Assembly (NCBI GenBank): GCA_947476285.1
Contig: CANJPU010000044.1
Coordinates: forward strand, 1 to 46,011
DNA: 46,011 nucleotides
Origin: Comamonadaceae bacterium
GTDB lineage: Bacteria > Pseudomonadota > Gammaproteobacteria > Burkholderiales > Burkholderiaceae_C
Direction of reading: 5' to 3'
Positions 1 through 9,525 of the stretch are shown here, in pieces. The notes beneath the pieces were generated by a model. The model was not told the origin of the DNA. It saw only the letters and a program-made list of their open reading frames with translations, and ran no database searches. Numbering within the stretch: the stretch's first letter is position 1; each line of letters begins with the position of its first letter. The position numbers were made by a program, and so were the translations under genes.

Positions 1-2116
1 CTTCTGGATGATGGCCGACACCGGCCCCTGCGGCCCCTGCTCGGAGATCTTCTTCGACCACGGCCCCGAGGTTGCCGGCGGCCCGCCCGGCAGCGCGGAC
101 GCCGACGGCGACCGCTACATCGAGATCTGGAACAACGTGTTCATGCAGTTCGACATGCAGCCTGATGGCAGCGTCAAGCCCTTGCCCGCGCCCTGTGTGG
201 ACACCGGCATGGGCCTGGAGCGCCTGGCCGCCATCTTGCAGCATGTGCACAGCAACTACGAGATCGACCTGTTCGACACACTGATCACCGCCGCCGCGCG
301 CGAGACCGGCGAGATGGACCTGCGTAACAACTCGCTGCGCGTGATCGCCGATCACATCCGCGCCACCGCGTTCCTGGTGAGCGACGGCGTTCTTCCTGCC
401 AACGAAGGCCGGGGCTATGTGCAGCGGCGCATCGTGCGCCGCGCCATCCGGCACGGCTACAAGCTGGGCAAGAAGACCCCCTTCTTTCACAAGCTGGTGC
501 CCGACCTGGTGCGCCTGATGGGCGATGCCTACCCCAAGCTGCGCACCGACGAGCGTCGCATCATCGACGTGCTGCGGGCCGAGGAAGAGCGCTTCTTCGA
601 GACCCTGGAAAACGGCATGGAGATTCTGGACGCAGCCTTGGCCGGCGGCCAGAAGGTGTTGCCTGGCGATGTGGCCTTCAAGCTGCACGACACATTCGGT
701 TTTCCGCTTGATTTGTCCGCTGACGTCTGCCGCGAGCGCGGCCTCACGGTCGATGAGGCGGGCTTTCACGCAGCCATGGACAAGCAAAAGGCGCAGGGCC
801 GCGCCGCCGGAAAATTCAAGATGGACCGCGCGCTGGAATACGCCGGTGCCGGCAACAACTTCACCGGTTACGAGCGGCTGGAAGAGTCCGCCAAAATCGT
901 CGCCCTGTATCTGGACGGCGCATCGGTTGCCGAGCTCAAGAGCGGGCAAGATGGCATCGTTGTGCTCGACACCACCCCCTTCTACGCCGAAAGCGGTGGC
1001 CAGGTGGGCGACGCAGGCACCATGGAGAGCGGCTCGGCGAAATTCCGCGTGGACGACACCCAGAAGATCAAGGCCGACGTGTTCGGCCACCACGGCCAGC
1101 TGACCCACGGCACGCTCAATGTGGGCGATCGTGTCACCGCCACGGTGGACACTGCCCGCCGCGCCGCCACCATGCGCAACCACAGCGCCACCCACCTGAT
1201 GCACAAGGCCCTGCGCGAAGTGCTGGGCGATCATGTGCAGCAAAAGGGCTCGCTGGTCGATGCCGAGAAAACCCGCTTTGACTTCGCCCACAACCAGCCC
1301 GTCACCGACGATCAAGTGCGCGAGATCGAGCGCCGCGTCAACGCCGAGATTCTGGCCAACGCGCAGACACAAGCGCGCGAGATGGAGATCGAGGCCGCCA
1401 AGCAGACCGGCGCCATGATGCTGTTCGGCGAGAAGTACGGCGACACCGTGCGCGTGCTCGACATCGGATCCAGCCGCGAGCTGTGCGGCGGCACGCACGT
1501 GCAGCGCACCGGCGACATCGGTCTGTTCAAAGTGGTGGGCGAGAGCGGCGTGGCCGCAGGCGTGCGCCGGGTCGAGGCGGTGACGGGTGTCAACGCGCTG
1601 GCGTATCTGCAGCAGTTGGAGGCCACCATGAATCGCGTGGCCGGCACCCTCAAGACCCCACCAGCCGAGCTGCAGGGCCGCATCACCCAGGTGCTCGATC
1701 AGGTGCGCACGCTGGAGAAAGAAGTCGCCCAGCTCAAGGGCAAGCTCGCGTCATCGCAAGGCGATGAGCTCATGTCGCAAGCGGTGGACGTCAACGGCAT
1801 CAAGGTGCTGGCCGCGCGCCTGGACGGCGCCGACGCCAAGACCCTGCGCGAGACCATGGACAAACTCAAGGACAAGCTCAAGACGGCAGCCATCGTACTG
1901 GCCACCGTGCAGGGCGACAAGGTGCAGATCGCCGCCGGCGTCACCGCCGACACCATGGGCAAAGTCAAAGCCGGCGAACTTGTCAACTTCGTGGCCCAGC
2001 AAGTGGGCGGCAAGGGCGGGGGCAAACCCGACATGGCCATGGCTGGGGGGACGGATGCAAGCGGCCTGGCTGCGGCCTTGCAGTCGGTGCAGGGGTGGGT
2101 GGCGCAGAGGGTTTGA
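1..2116 (+). CDS. alaS: alanine--tRNA ligase, C-terminal ~705 residues (5' end outside window)
   Basis: Charges tRNA-Ala with alanine in the cytoplasm and hydrolyses mischarged Ser/Gly-tRNA-Ala. The reading frame is already open at base 2 (Phe-Trp-Met-Met...), so the ATG at base 8 is internal. AlaRS is usually about 875 residues, so roughly 170 N-terminal residues lie upstream. Visible parts are the end of the class II catalytic core ([11 protein letters not shown], then GMGLERLAA), the editing domain with the zinc motif HSATHLMH near base 1190 and CGGTH near base 1486, and the C-terminal C-Ala domain ending in a glycine-rich stretch ([15 protein letters not shown]) typical of the family. The gene ends convergently with the RES toxin gene. 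No interruption is seen. Identification is secure; only the start is missing. Confidence 0.97.
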   Translation, partial: FWMMADTGPCGPCSEIFFDHGPEVAGGPPGSADADGDRYIEIWNNVFMQFDMQPDGSVKPLPAPCVDTGMGLERLAAILQHVHSNYEIDLFDTLITAAARETGEMDLRNNSLRVIADHIRATAFLVSDGVLPANEGRGYVQRRIVRRAIRHGYKLGKKTPFFHKLVPDLVRLMGDAYPKLRTDERRIIDVLRAEEERFFETLENGMEILDAALAGGQKVLPGDVAFKLHDTFGFPLDLSADVCRERGLTVDEAGFHAAMDKQKAQGRAAGKFKMDRALEYAGAGNNFTGYERLEESAKIVALYLDGASVAELKSGQDGIVVLDTTPFYAESGGQVGDAGTMESGSAKFRVDDTQKIKADVFGHHGQLTHGTLNVGDRVTATVDTARRAATMRNHSATHLMHKALREVLGDHVQQKGSLVDAEKTRFDFAHNQPVTDDQVREIERRVNAEILANAQTQAREMEIEAAKQTGAMMLFGEKYGDTVRVLDIGSSRELCGGTHVQRTGDIGLFKVVGESGVAAGVRRVEAVTGVNALAYLQQLEATMNRVAGTLKTPPAELQGRITQVLDQVRTLEKEVAQLKGKLASSQGDELMSQAVDVNGIKVLAARLDGADAKTLRETMDKLKDKLKTAAIVLATVQGDKVQIAAGVTADTMGKVKAGELVNFVAQQVGGKGGGKPDMAMAGGTDASGLAAALQSVQGWVAQRV

Positions 2117-2159
2117 ATTCGGGCAGACAGTCCACGGCTCGCGTACGCTGCCACAACAT

Positions 2160-2636
2160 CTAACCCGGCCGAAACAGCCTGTTGTAGTCGAACGGGCGCA
2201 CCACGCTCGCTCTGAGCTTGCGCGCATCTGCATGCGCCGGGTTGATCAGCGCGACCTGTTCTTCAGGCACGATGACCGATGGCACCAGTGCGATGGCGCA
2301 GCGCAGTGAGGCGATCCAGCGCGAGCCGGTTCTCACGCTGGCCTTGCCGGCGGGGATGGCTGCCCAGCTGGCAGGCAGTGACGCGGCATCGAACTCTTCA
2401 CGCGCGGCCCACACCGCATCGGGCACCTTGATGCGTACCAGAAAGCGATTCAGAGGCAGCCCGGCATCGTCCATGTGTGCCGCCGTCTCCAACACGGCCA
2501 GGGCGATGCTGGTGGCAGCGTAGACGAGAGCTTGTTTCTCGTCGTTCCAGCGGCCAGGTCTGGCAGCGGCGCCGCCGCCACTCAAGTCATGCGCTGCATA
2601 GGCGCGGGTTTCCGCAGCGATTCTCCAGATGATCAC
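2160..2636 (-). CDS. RES-domain toxin (NAD+-degrading type), 158 aa
   Basis: Likely toxin of a type II toxin-antitoxin pair. RES proteins characterised elsewhere deplete cellular NAD+ (MbcT, Res). The best start is a GTG at 2636 that overlaps the antitoxin stop as GTGA. The open frame runs further upstream, but only inside the antitoxin gene. The protein opens VIIWRI, has RPGRWN, then VYAATSIALAVLETAAHM, and near the end VPSVIVPEEQVALINPAHAD. This reproduces the RES pattern, with the conserved Arg, Tyr, Glu and late Ser all present. Length fits the family (about 150-160 aa). Translation is probably coupled to the antitoxin. The fold assignment is from sequence pattern; toxicity is inferred. 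Confidence 0.85.
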   Translation of the reverse strand: MIIWRIAAETRAYAAHDLSGGGAAARPGRWNDEKQALVYAATSIALAVLETAAHMDDAGLPLNRFLVRIKVPDAVWAAREEFDAASLPASWAAIPAGKASVRTGSRWIASLRCAIALVPSVIVPEEQVALINPAHADARKLRASVVRPFDYNRLFRPG

Positions 2637-3253
2637 TGGTAGGCGCCGCTCTCGATGGCGCCCAGCAGTCGCTCCACGACTTCCATGCCTGTGGGGGTGT
2701 CGATCAGGTCGGCAGGCTTGCGGCCGCCCAGCGCGGGCTGGGGGCGCTCCAGCCATTTGCCCAGCCATTTGGCGGCATCAAAATCCTTGGCCTCTTTGGC
2801 CGTGGAGTTGGCCACCATGCTTTGCGCGATGGCGATGAGTTTGACAATGCCGATGGCCGCTTGCCCGCCGCTGCCCGAGATGACTTCACCAGCGGACGAT
2901 TTTTTCTCGGCCGTGGCCTTGGGCACACCCAGCATGTCGAACACCCGCAGCGCAGAAATCTCCAGGCGCTTGGAGACATCCTTGAGGAATCGGCCCTCAA
3001 CACCGTGCCGCTCAATCTCAACCATTTGCATGGGCGTGGCCAGAGACACCTGGCGCACGAAAGCGTCTATGCCTTTCTCGGGGAAGTACCGCAGCAGGGC
3101 AGCGCTTGTCGCTTTGCGACCTGCCGCGCAGGTGGGTTGCGTCAAGGTCGAGCGAAGACGCGTCTTGACGGGTTTGCTGGCTGACGGGGCGCGGCCCTTG
3201 ACGGCTGGGGGTGACTGCCTGGGGTTGGGCTGGGCGGAAGGTGCGGCTGACAT
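2633..3253 (-). CDS. Xre/MbcA/ParS-type antitoxin (DUF2384), 206 aa
   Basis: Partner antitoxin of the downstream RES toxin. The C-terminal 50 residues (WLGKWLERPQPALGGRKPADL, then DTPTGMEVVERLLGAIESGAYQ) are a textbook DUF2384 toxin-binding domain. A helical, probably HTH-like region precedes it (VSKRLEISALRVFDMLGV). I chose the ATG at 3253 because AGGAG lies 7 nt upstream; an earlier in-frame ATG at 3271 falls inside the operator-like dyad and has no Shine-Dalgarno. The protein is longer than the usual 110-150 aa antitoxin: about the first 45 residues are a Pro/Ser/Lys-rich, probably disordered tail. Antitoxins of this family generally autorepress their operon. Confidence 0.85.
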   Translation of the reverse strand: MSAAPSAQPNPRQSPPAVKGRAPSASKPVKTRLRSTLTQPTCAAGRKATSAALLRYFPEKGIDAFVRQVSLATPMQMVEIERHGVEGRFLKDVSKRLEISALRVFDMLGVPKATAEKKSSAGEVISGSGGQAAIGIVKLIAIAQSMVANSTAKEAKDFDAAKWLGKWLERPQPALGGRKPADLIDTPTGMEVVERLLGAIESGAYQ

Positions 3254-3265
3254 TCGATCACTCCT

Positions 3266-3301
3266 GTCCATAATGAGGTGAATTGTAGTCCAATTATGGA
3301 C
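3266..3301 (-). promoter_or_regulatory. operator-like dyad and -10 of the Xre/RES operon
   Basis: Inverted repeat with 9-nt arms (GTCCATAAT / ATTATGGAC at 3266-3274 and 3293-3301) and an 18-nt spacer. On the minus strand a TACAAT -10-like hexamer sits between the arms, within a smaller AATTG/CAATT dyad. The right-hand side leads directly to the antitoxin SD and ATG. This is the expected layout of an autoregulated toxin-antitoxin promoter. No good -35 is seen. Function is inferred. Confidence 0.55.
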
Positions 3302-3319
3302 GGAACCCTCCAGACGCAG

Positions 3320-4036
3320 TCACCGTTTTCGAAACACCAGATCCCACACACCATGGCCTAGCCGCAGGCCTCTGTTCTCGAACTTTGTCAGCGGTCGGTA
3401 GTGCGGCCGCTCGGCGTATGCGGGCGCGGTGTTCTCCAGCGCAGGCTCCGCCGCCAACACTTCCAGCATCTGCTGCGCGTAGGGCTCCCAGTCGGTGGCG
3501 CAGTGGATGTAGCCGCCAGCTTGCAAGCGCGAGGCCAGCTTGGCCACCAGCGGCGGCTGCACCAGCCGGCGCTTGTTGTGGCGCAGCTTGTGCCAGGGGT
3601 CGGGGAAGAAGATGTGCACACCGGCCAGGCTGCGCTCAATCAGCATGTGGTCCAGCACCTCCACCGCATCATGCGCGACGATGCGGATGTTGTTCAGCCC
3701 TTGCTCGCCGATGCGTTTGAGCAGCGCGCCCACGCCGGGCTCATGCACTTCGCAGCAGAGAAAGTTTGTTTCAGGCATCAGGGCCGCGATATGGGCAGTG
3801 GCTTCGCCCATGCCGAAGCCGATCTCCAGAATGGTGGGGGCAGTGCGACCGAAGGCGGCTTGCAGATCCAGCGGCTGGGCCTGGTAGTTGATCAGAAAGC
3901 GCGGCCCGAATTGCTCGAAGGCGCGGGCCTGGCCGGTGGTGGTGCGGCCGGCACGGCGCACGAAGCTGCGGATCGTGCGCGGATGGGCCACGCCTTCGGG
4001 CGCGGTGGGGCTGTGGTGGGTGTCGGGTTCAGTCAC
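3320..4036 (-). CDS. trmB: tRNA (guanine-N7-)-methyltransferase
   Basis: Forms m7G46 in the variable loop of tRNAs using S-adenosylmethionine. 238 aa, a normal length for the family. The SAM-binding motif [11 protein letters not shown] is at residues 70-80, and the family signature [14 protein letters not shown] begins at residue 144, followed by the conserved ATDWEPYA and the C-terminal TKFENRG. Start is GTG at 4036, overlapping the gluQ stop by 8 bp, so the two genes are translationally linked. The N-terminal ~20 residues are poorly conserved in the family. It is the last gene of a three-gene minus-strand unit. Confidence 0.95.
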   Translation of the reverse strand: MTEPDTHHSPTAPEGVAHPRTIRSFVRRAGRTTTGQARAFEQFGPRFLINYQAQPLDLQAAFGRTAPTILEIGFGMGEATAHIAALMPETNFLCCEVHEPGVGALLKRIGEQGLNNIRIVAHDAVEVLDHMLIERSLAGVHIFFPDPWHKLRHNKRRLVQPPLVAKLASRLQAGGYIHCATDWEPYAQQMLEVLAAEPALENTAPAYAERPHYRPLTKFENRGLRLGHGVWDLVFRKR

Positions 4037-4925
4037 GCGGCAGATTGTAGGAGGCTTGCCACTGCGCTTGCCACGCCGCCAGCGCTTGCGCCCGCGTGCC
4101 GGTCTGTTCGCTCAGCCCGAGCACCAGGGCTGCGGCATTGAGGGCGCGCAGCGGATCGCTTGTGTCCAGCGGCTGTGCACCGTTTTGTTTGGAGAGCTTT
4201 TCGCCATCGGGGCCCAGCACCAGCGGGGTGTGCAGGTAGGAGGGCGTAGGCAACTGCAATGCCTGCTGCAATTGAATCTGCCGCGCCGTGTTGTCGGCCA
4301 AGTCTTGCCCGCGCACGATGTGGGTGATGCCCTGCTGCGCATCATCGACCACCACGGCCAACTGATACGCCCATAGACCGTCCGCACGCTTGAGAACGAA
4401 GTCGCCCACATGGTCTTCTACGTCCTGCTGCTGCGGCCCCAGGCGTCGGTCTTCCCAATGCAGCACACCCGGTGCGACTTTGAAGCGCCAGGCGCGTGCT
4501 GGCCGCGCACCCAGGCCCGCGCGGCAGGTGCCAGGGTAGACCAACTCGCCATGGCGTTCGCGCTGCAGGCCCTGCGCGGCGATGGCTTGCTCGATGTCTT
4601 TGCGTGAGCAGGCGCAAGCGTAGGCGCGGCCTTGCTTGACGAGTTGGTCGAGTGCCAACTGGTACAAATGCCCACGGCTTGATTGCCACACCGGCGCTTC
4701 ATCGGGCAGCAAGCCGCAATCGGCAAGCTGCTGCAAGATGATCTGGGCCGCACCGGTCGTGCAGCGCGGCGTATCGACGTCTTCAATGCGCACCAGCCAG
4801 CGCCCACCATGAGCGCGTGCGTCAAGCCAACTGGCCAGGGCGGCCACCAGTGAGCCCGCGTGCAAGGGGCCTGTTGGAGAAGGTGCGAATCTGCCCCTGT
4901 ACCCAAGCTTGGTGCCCGTCAGCAT
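4029..4925 (-). CDS. gluQ: glutamyl-Q tRNA(Asp) synthetase
   Basis: Paralogue of the GluRS catalytic core that attaches glutamate to the queuosine base at position 34 of tRNA-Asp. 298 aa from the ATG at 4925; the open frame extends 32 codons further but the conserved fold starts here. The class I HIGH-equivalent is [14 protein letters not shown] at residues 12-25, a cysteine-containing zinc-binding region (CACSRKDIE, later YPGTCRAG) lies mid-protein, and KLSKQNGA is the KMSKS-like loop. It lacks the anticodon-binding domain, as expected for GluQ. It begins 11 nt after the FAD oxidoreductase and overlaps trmB by 8 bp. Confidence 0.93.
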   Translation of the reverse strand: MLTGTKLGYRGRFAPSPTGPLHAGSLVAALASWLDARAHGGRWLVRIEDVDTPRCTTGAAQIILQQLADCGLLPDEAPVWQSSRGHLYQLALDQLVKQGRAYACACSRKDIEQAIAAQGLQRERHGELVYPGTCRAGLGARPARAWRFKVAPGVLHWEDRRLGPQQQDVEDHVGDFVLKRADGLWAYQLAVVVDDAQQGITHIVRGQDLADNTARQIQLQQALQLPTPSYLHTPLVLGPDGEKLSKQNGAQPLDTSDPLRALNAAALVLGLSEQTGTRAQALAAWQAQWQASYNLPRD

Positions 4926-4936
4926 GGCGCGCTCGC

Positions 4937-5989
4937 TCAGCCGGCGTGCACCTTCAGCGCCAGTTCCAGACCAGAAATAAACGCATCCTCCGCCCGGTGC
5001 CCCAGGCACCAGTCGCCGCACAGCCCCAGGCCGGTCTTGCCGTCCCAGAGGTGGGAGCGACCCAGTGGCGTCAGCGTTTTAGCCCAGCGCCAGCGATGCA
5101 CCTGCGTGAAGCTGGGTTCGGCGTGAATGCCGGTCACTTCGGCGAAGGCCTTTTGCAGCTTTGCCGTGACGCGTGGCTCATCATCCTGCAGATGTTCTTG
5201 CGACCAGGCGGCGCTGGCTTGCACTGTCCATCGCTCCACTGGCGAGCGGCCGGGTTTGGAGGATTCGCGTGCCAGCCAGGCGATGCGGTGGTGGGTGCTG
5301 AGGGCTGCGTTCCACTGCGGCCCCAGGTGCGTCAGATTGGGCTGCACCGCCTGCGGAAACGCCAGCATCAGCGTCCAACAAGGCGCAACCTCGACTTTGG
5401 CGAGCTTTTCCTGCATCTGCGGTGCCAGTGCCGACAGGCGCAGCAAGGCCTCGGCCTGGGCATGCGGTATGGCCAGCAGCACAGTGTCGAAGCCCGAGTA
5501 CACATGAACAGAATCTTGCGGCCCGCTGGTCTGCAATTGCCAGCGCTTGGGATCGAGCGCGTCGCGCTCGATTCGGGTGACGCGCGTTTGCATGTCCAGG
5601 CTGCCAGCGTCCACCAAGGGCGCAGCCCAGTGCCGTGGCAGGGCGTCCATGGTGGGCACGCACACCCAATGCGGCTCGCCCGAGGGCAGGGCGGCCTCGG
5701 CCACGCGGCCATGCGGATCAAGCACCCGCACTGCGTTGGCGCTCCAGCGCTTGGCGAGGCCGGGTGTGAGTGCCAAGGTCTTCTCGAAGCGGGCATCGCG
5801 TACGGTGAAGTACTGTGCGCCATGGTCAAAGCTGCCAAAAGGGGTGTCCCTGCTGGCCATGCGCCCGCCGGGGGTGGAGCCTTTGTCCAGCACGGTCACA
5901 CGATGCCCAGCCTGGGTCAGAGTACGGGCGCAGGCCAAGCCTGCGATGCCGGCGCCAATTACGGCGATATTTCTTTGTTGTTTAGCCAT
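4937..5989 (-). CDS. FAD-dependent NAD(P)-binding oxidoreductase, renalase-like
   Basis: 350 aa flavoprotein of the renalase/amine-oxidase-like family common in proteobacteria. Its substrate is unknown. The N-terminal Rossmann dinucleotide motif GAGIAG is at residues 12-17, followed by the second FAD contact [13 protein letters not shown] and [12 protein letters not shown], which is characteristic of this family. The C-terminal FAD motif is [20 protein letters not shown]. No signal peptide or membrane segment is seen, so it is cytoplasmic. First gene of the unit with gluQ and trmB; its promoter must lie in the 5990-6136 divergent gap. The family call is strong, the physiological role is not. 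Confidence 0.85.
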   Translation of the reverse strand: MAKQQRNIAVIGAGIAGLACARTLTQAGHRVTVLDKGSTPGGRMASRDTPFGSFDHGAQYFTVRDARFEKTLALTPGLAKRWSANAVRVLDPHGRVAEAALPSGEPHWVCVPTMDALPRHWAAPLVDAGSLDMQTRVTRIERDALDPKRWQLQTSGPQDSVHVYSGFDTVLLAIPHAQAEALLRLSALAPQMQEKLAKVEVAPCWTLMLAFPQAVQPNLTHLGPQWNAALSTHHRIAWLARESSKPGRSPVERWTVQASAAWSQEHLQDDEPRVTAKLQKAFAEVTGIHAEPSFTQVHRWRWAKTLTPLGRSHLWDGKTGLGLCGDWCLGHRAEDAFISGLELALKVHAG

Positions 5990-6073
5990 TGGTGTTCATT
6001 GTGCCGCATGAACCGTGCGTCGGGGGTGAGCGCACCGTGGGCGCACTGCATCGGGTGAGATGCCATCAAAAGC

Positions 6074-6101
6074 GGGGCGCAACCCTGACAGCTTGCGCCC
6101 C
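6074..6101 (+). promoter_or_regulatory. 28-bp GC-rich dyad upstream of the pirin gene
   Basis: A perfect inverted repeat with 9-nt arms (GGGGCGCAA / TTGCGCCCC) and a 10-nt spacer sits in the divergent gap between the FAD oxidoreductase and pirin genes. It is followed immediately by TACACT (6102-6107), a possible -10. With no T-run after it, it looks more like an operator than a terminator. No regulator gene is adjacent. Confidence 0.5.
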
Positions 6102-6136
6102 TACACTGCTGCATGGCTTGCAAGAAAGGACCACTC

Positions 6137-6841
6137 ATGCTGAGTTTGCGCAAATCCGAAGACCGTGGCTGGGCTGACCATGGCTGGCTCAAGTCATTTC
6201 ACAGCTTTTCCTTTGCCCACTACCACGACCCCCAGCACATGGGTTTTGGCAATCTTCGGGTGATTAACGAGGACCGCATTGACCCGGGCGCTGGCTTTGG
6301 CACGCACGGCCATCGCGACATGGAAATCATCAGCTATGTGCTGCAAGGCGAGCTGGCCCACCGCGACACGCTGGGCAATGTGGTGGCCATCCCGCCGGGC
6401 GATGTGCAGCGCATGAGCGCGGGCACTGGCGTGCGCCACAGCGAGTTCAACCATGCCAAGGACCAGACCACGCATTTCCTGCAGATCTGGATCGAGCCGC
6501 AGGTGACAGGCATTGCGCCCAGCTACGAGCAGAAGTCATTCCCCGAGGCCGACAAGCGTGGGCGCTTGCGCTTGGTGGCCTCAGCCGATGGCAGTGAAGG
6601 CTCGGTTCAGATTCATGCGGATGCACGCCTCTATGCGGGCCTGTTCGATGGCACTGAGAGTGTCAGCATGCCGCTGGATTCTTCGCGCAAGACTTATGTG
6701 CACCTGATCAAGGGCGAACTTGAAATCAATGGTCAGCGTCTGGCCGCTGGCGACGCCGCCAAACTGGAGAACGAAACCCAGCTCACTTTGCGCGCGGGGA
6801 AGGCTGCCGAAGTGCTGGTGTTTGACCTCAGCGCCGATTGA
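6137..6841 (+). CDS. pirin family bicupin protein (YhhW-like), 234 aa
   Basis: Two-domain cupin related to E. coli YhhW, which has quercetin 2,3-dioxygenase activity in vitro; the in vivo role in bacteria is unclear. The N-terminal cupin keeps the full metal site at His57, His59 (GTHGHRD), His101 and Glu103 (GVRHSEF), the positions known to hold iron in the family. The SFHSFSFAHYHDP opening is diagnostic. Start is the ATG at 6137 with AAAGGA 6 nt upstream, preferred over the ATG at 6113, which has no SD. It is monocistronic and divergent from the FAD oxidoreductase. Confidence 0.92.
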   Translation: MLSLRKSEDRGWADHGWLKSFHSFSFAHYHDPQHMGFGNLRVINEDRIDPGAGFGTHGHRDMEIISYVLQGELAHRDTLGNVVAIPPGDVQRMSAGTGVRHSEFNHAKDQTTHFLQIWIEPQVTGIAPSYEQKSFPEADKRGRLRLVASADGSEGSVQIHADARLYAGLFDGTESVSMPLDSSRKTYVHLIKGELEINGQRLAAGDAAKLENETQLTLRAGKAAEVLVFDLSAD

Positions 6842-7072
6842 TGCATCGAATTTTTCTAAGCAAGGTTTCTCACCAGGTCGGCTTATTCCGGCAAGAACCA
6901 GCAATGAAATCGATAACTTGTAGCCGTGGCTGCGATTGTTTTGAGAGGCACGCCGGTGCCCGCTTCGCAATACACATCAGTATGATGACTGACAGGCTGC
7001 GCGGCCAAGCTTGCGTGGCGACGCCGAGCCCGCCATCGCGCAACCGTGCAACCCAAGGACAGGCACCGCCTT

Positions 7073-7861
7073 ATGAGCCAGATTGAAACAGACCCCACCC
7101 CAGGCAGTTCTTACCCGAGTGGCATCGCGGTGGTGTTTGGCGGCACGGGCGGTATTGGCAGGGCTATCTGCATGGCGCTGGCGCGGCGCGGCGCCGATGT
7201 GGCGCTGACTTACCGCAGCAATGAGACCGCGGCCCGGGAAACGGTTGCCGCGGTGCAGGCGCTGGGCCGCAAGGCAGAGGCCTTGCAGGTGGAGCTCAGC
7301 CAGTCTCAGAGCATCGTGCGCGCGCTGCAAGACCAGCAAAGTGCGCACGGGTGCATCCACACTGTGGTCTTCGCGGCGGGCGCGGACATCACCATGACCT
7401 ATGTGGCGGACATCGATCCCGCAGAATGGCAGCACACCCTGGATGCTGATCTGGGCGGCTTCTTTCACACCTTGCGCGCCGCCATCCCGCTCATGCGGGC
7501 GCAGGGTGGCAGCATCATCGCCGTCACCTCGGCGGGGCTGGACAGGCATCCCCCGAAGGACATTCTCTCGGTGGTGCCCAAGGCCGGCATTGAGGCACTG
7601 GTGCGTGGTGTGGCGCGCGAGGAAGGTCGGCACAACATCCGGGCCAACGCGGTGGCGCCAGGCGTGATTGACGGCGGCCTGTTTGATCGCCTGCGCACGC
7701 AGTTGGACTCGGGATTTGTCGAGGCCATGCGGCGCAACACCGCCTTGCGCCGATTCGGCACGGTGGACGAAGTCGCCGGGCTGGTGGCTTTTCTGGCCAC
7801 TCGAGAGGCGGCGTACATCACAGGGCAACACATCTGCGTCGATGGGGGCTATTCGGTATGA
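7073..7861 (+). CDS. short-chain dehydrogenase/reductase-like protein lacking the catalytic Tyr
   Basis: 262 aa Rossmann-fold SDR resembling FabG-type ketoacyl reductases. The cofactor loop GGTGGIG is at residues 23-29, the active-site Ser is Ser153 (VTSAG), and Lys170 is present with the usual C-terminal GQHICVDGGYS. Where the catalytic Tyr should be, 13 residues after the Ser and 4 before the Lys, the codon is TCG (Ser166, LSVVPKAG). The usual Asn of the NLxG motif reads Asp (DADLGG). No Tyr exists at the FabI-like spacing either. I chose ATG 7073; a GTG at 7046 is possible, and an AAGGACAGG stretch lies between. It overlaps the ligase gene by ATGA, so the two are co-translated. Activity as a standard reductase is doubtful. 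Confidence 0.85.
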   Translation: MSQIETDPTPGSSYPSGIAVVFGGTGGIGRAICMALARRGADVALTYRSNETAARETVAAVQALGRKAEALQVELSQSQSIVRALQDQQSAHGCIHTVVFAAGADITMTYVADIDPAEWQHTLDADLGGFFHTLRAAIPLMRAQGGSIIAVTSAGLDRHPPKDILSVVPKAGIEALVRGVAREEGRHNIRANAVAPGVIDGGLFDRLRTQLDSGFVEAMRRNTALRRFGTVDEVAGLVAFLATREAAYITGQHICVDGGYSV

Positions 7862-9525
7862 GTGCGCCGTCGCAGTGGGTGATTGGCGAGCTTGAGGGGC
7901 TGAGCGTGGGCGCGGCGCTGCGCCGCTCGGCCCGTCTCTATCCGGACATGCCTTTTCTCAAGAGCGACGAGGCGACGCTGGCGTTCTGCGAGTTTGACCA
8001 GCGCGTCGATCAACTGGCCAGTGGACTGGCCGGTCTTGGCATTGGCCACGGCGACCACGTGGCGGTGTGGCTCAACAACTCCATTGAGTGGATCCAGACA
8101 TTCTTTGCCTGCGCGCGCATCGGCGCGGTGGTGGTTCCCATCAACACGCGCTACACGGCGACCGAGGCGGGCCACCTGCTGAGCCAGTCCGATGCCAAGC
8201 TACTGGTGATGACACGGCGCATCTGGGGCAATGACTACCTGGCCCAGCTCGAGCGAGTGGCGCCCAGCCTGGCGGCTCATCAGCACGGCGTTTTGCAACT
8301 GGATGAACTGCCCATGCTCAGGCATCTGGTGTTGGTGGGCGAAGGCGGCCCGCCGGGCAGCGAGCGCTTCGAGGCGCTGGCTGCGGTGCCGGCCGCGGCG
8401 CAACTGGCCCAGTGGGAGACGCGCGTCAAGCCGAGTGACACGCTGCTGATTGGCTACACCTCGGGCACCACGGGCAAGCCCAAGGGGGCCATGCACAACC
8501 ACGCAGTCATCAAGCAGGCCACGCGTGTAGGCCTGGCCTGCGCCCTGCAGCCCGGCGGCAGCGTGCTCGGACACATGCCGCTCTATCACGTGGCCGGCCT
8601 CTACATGGGTTTGGTGCCGGCCCTCACGCTGGGCGCCTGTTACGTGGTCATGCCGCAGTGGGATACGTCGCAGGCGCTGGACCTCATCGAGCGCGAGAAG
8701 ATCACCTTGTTCGGCGGCATCCCCACGCATTTTGTGGACATGGTCAATCACCCATCCATCGCCAGCCGCGATTTGTCGTCGATGCGCATCGCCTGGATGG
8801 GCGGGGCGCCGGTGATGCGTGCCACCTATGATCGCTTCAAGCGAGCCTTGGGCCTGCAACACCTGCTGTCCACCTATGGCATGACGGAGAACACCATCTC
8901 CACCACCTTCAATCGTCTCACCGACCCGGCCGAGGACGCGAGCGAGAACCGCGCACCCGTGCTGGCCAACTGCGAGGTGCGCATTGTCGACCCCTTTGGC
9001 GCCAGGCCGCTTGCCACGGGAGAGATCGGCGAGGTGTGGTGCCGTGGCGAGACCGTGATGATGGGCTACTACAAGAACCCGGAGGCGACGCGCGCCACCA
9101 TCACCGAAGATGGCTGGCTGCGAACCGGCGATCTGGGCTTCTTCGACGCGCGGGGCTTCCTCAGCCTGACGGGTCGATTGAAGGAGATGTACAAGAGCGG
9201 CGGCACCAACGTGTACCCGGCCGAGGTCGAGCAGCACCTGGCGGCCCATCCTGCGGTCAGGATGGTGGCCGTGGTGGCCGTGCCCGATGAACGCCTGGGC
9301 GAAGTGGGTTTTGCCTATGTGCAGACGCACGAAGGCGCTGGCCTGACGCTCGCGCAGTTGCGTGCCCACTGCAAGGGCACGCTGGCCGACTACAAGATTC
9401 CGCGCTACTTGGCCATGGTGCCCGAGCTGCCGCGCACCAGCACCGGCAAGATCCAGCGTGGCGCGCTGGCCGACATGGCTCGTTCAGAGATCGCCAAACA
9501 GCAGGAACATACCCAGGGGCGATAG
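7858..9525 (+). CDS. AMP-dependent acyl-CoA synthetase / ligase, 555 aa
   Basis: Class I adenylate-forming enzyme that activates a carboxylic acid as acyl-AMP and then acyl-CoA. The P-loop motif YTSGTTGKPKGA is near residues 200-211, the A5-type motif STYGMTE near 338, the hinge RTGDLG near 422, and the catalytic Lys sits in TSTGKIQR near 530. Overall layout fits medium/long-chain or alicyclic/aromatic acid-CoA ligases; the substrate cannot be read from sequence. It is translationally coupled (ATGA overlap) to the SDR gene, implying one acyl-CoA-related pathway of which no other gene is in the window. No membrane segment. Confidence 0.9.
   Translation: MSAPSQWVIGELEGLSVGAALRRSARLYPDMPFLKSDEATLAFCEFDQRVDQLASGLAGLGIGHGDHVAVWLNNSIEWIQTFFACARIGAVVVPINTRYTATEAGHLLSQSDAKLLVMTRRIWGNDYLAQLERVAPSLAAHQHGVLQLDELPMLRHLVLVGEGGPPGSERFEALAAVPAAAQLAQWETRVKPSDTLLIGYTSGTTGKPKGAMHNHAVIKQATRVGLACALQPGGSVLGHMPLYHVAGLYMGLVPALTLGACYVVMPQWDTSQALDLIEREKITLFGGIPTHFVDMVNHPSIASRDLSSMRIAWMGGAPVMRATYDRFKRALGLQHLLSTYGMTENTISTTFNRLTDPAEDASENRAPVLANCEVRIVDPFGARPLATGEIGEVWCRGETVMMGYYKNPEATRATITEDGWLRTGDLGFFDARGFLSLTGRLKEMYKSGGTNVYPAEVEQHLAAHPAVRMVAVVAVPDERLGEVGFAYVQTHEGAGLTLAQLRAHCKGTLADYKIPRYLAMVPELPRTSTGKIQRGALADMARSEIAKQQEHTQGR

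Noticed and set aside
6838..7086. 82-codon plus-strand frame between pirin and SDR
   Set aside because: It spans the SDR promoter/SD region, lacks an SD, and has no family resemblance.
8200..9369. 389-codon minus-strand frame inside the acyl-CoA ligase
   Set aside because: Composition (His/Arg/Gly-rich) and lack of motifs or SD mark it as an antisense shadow.
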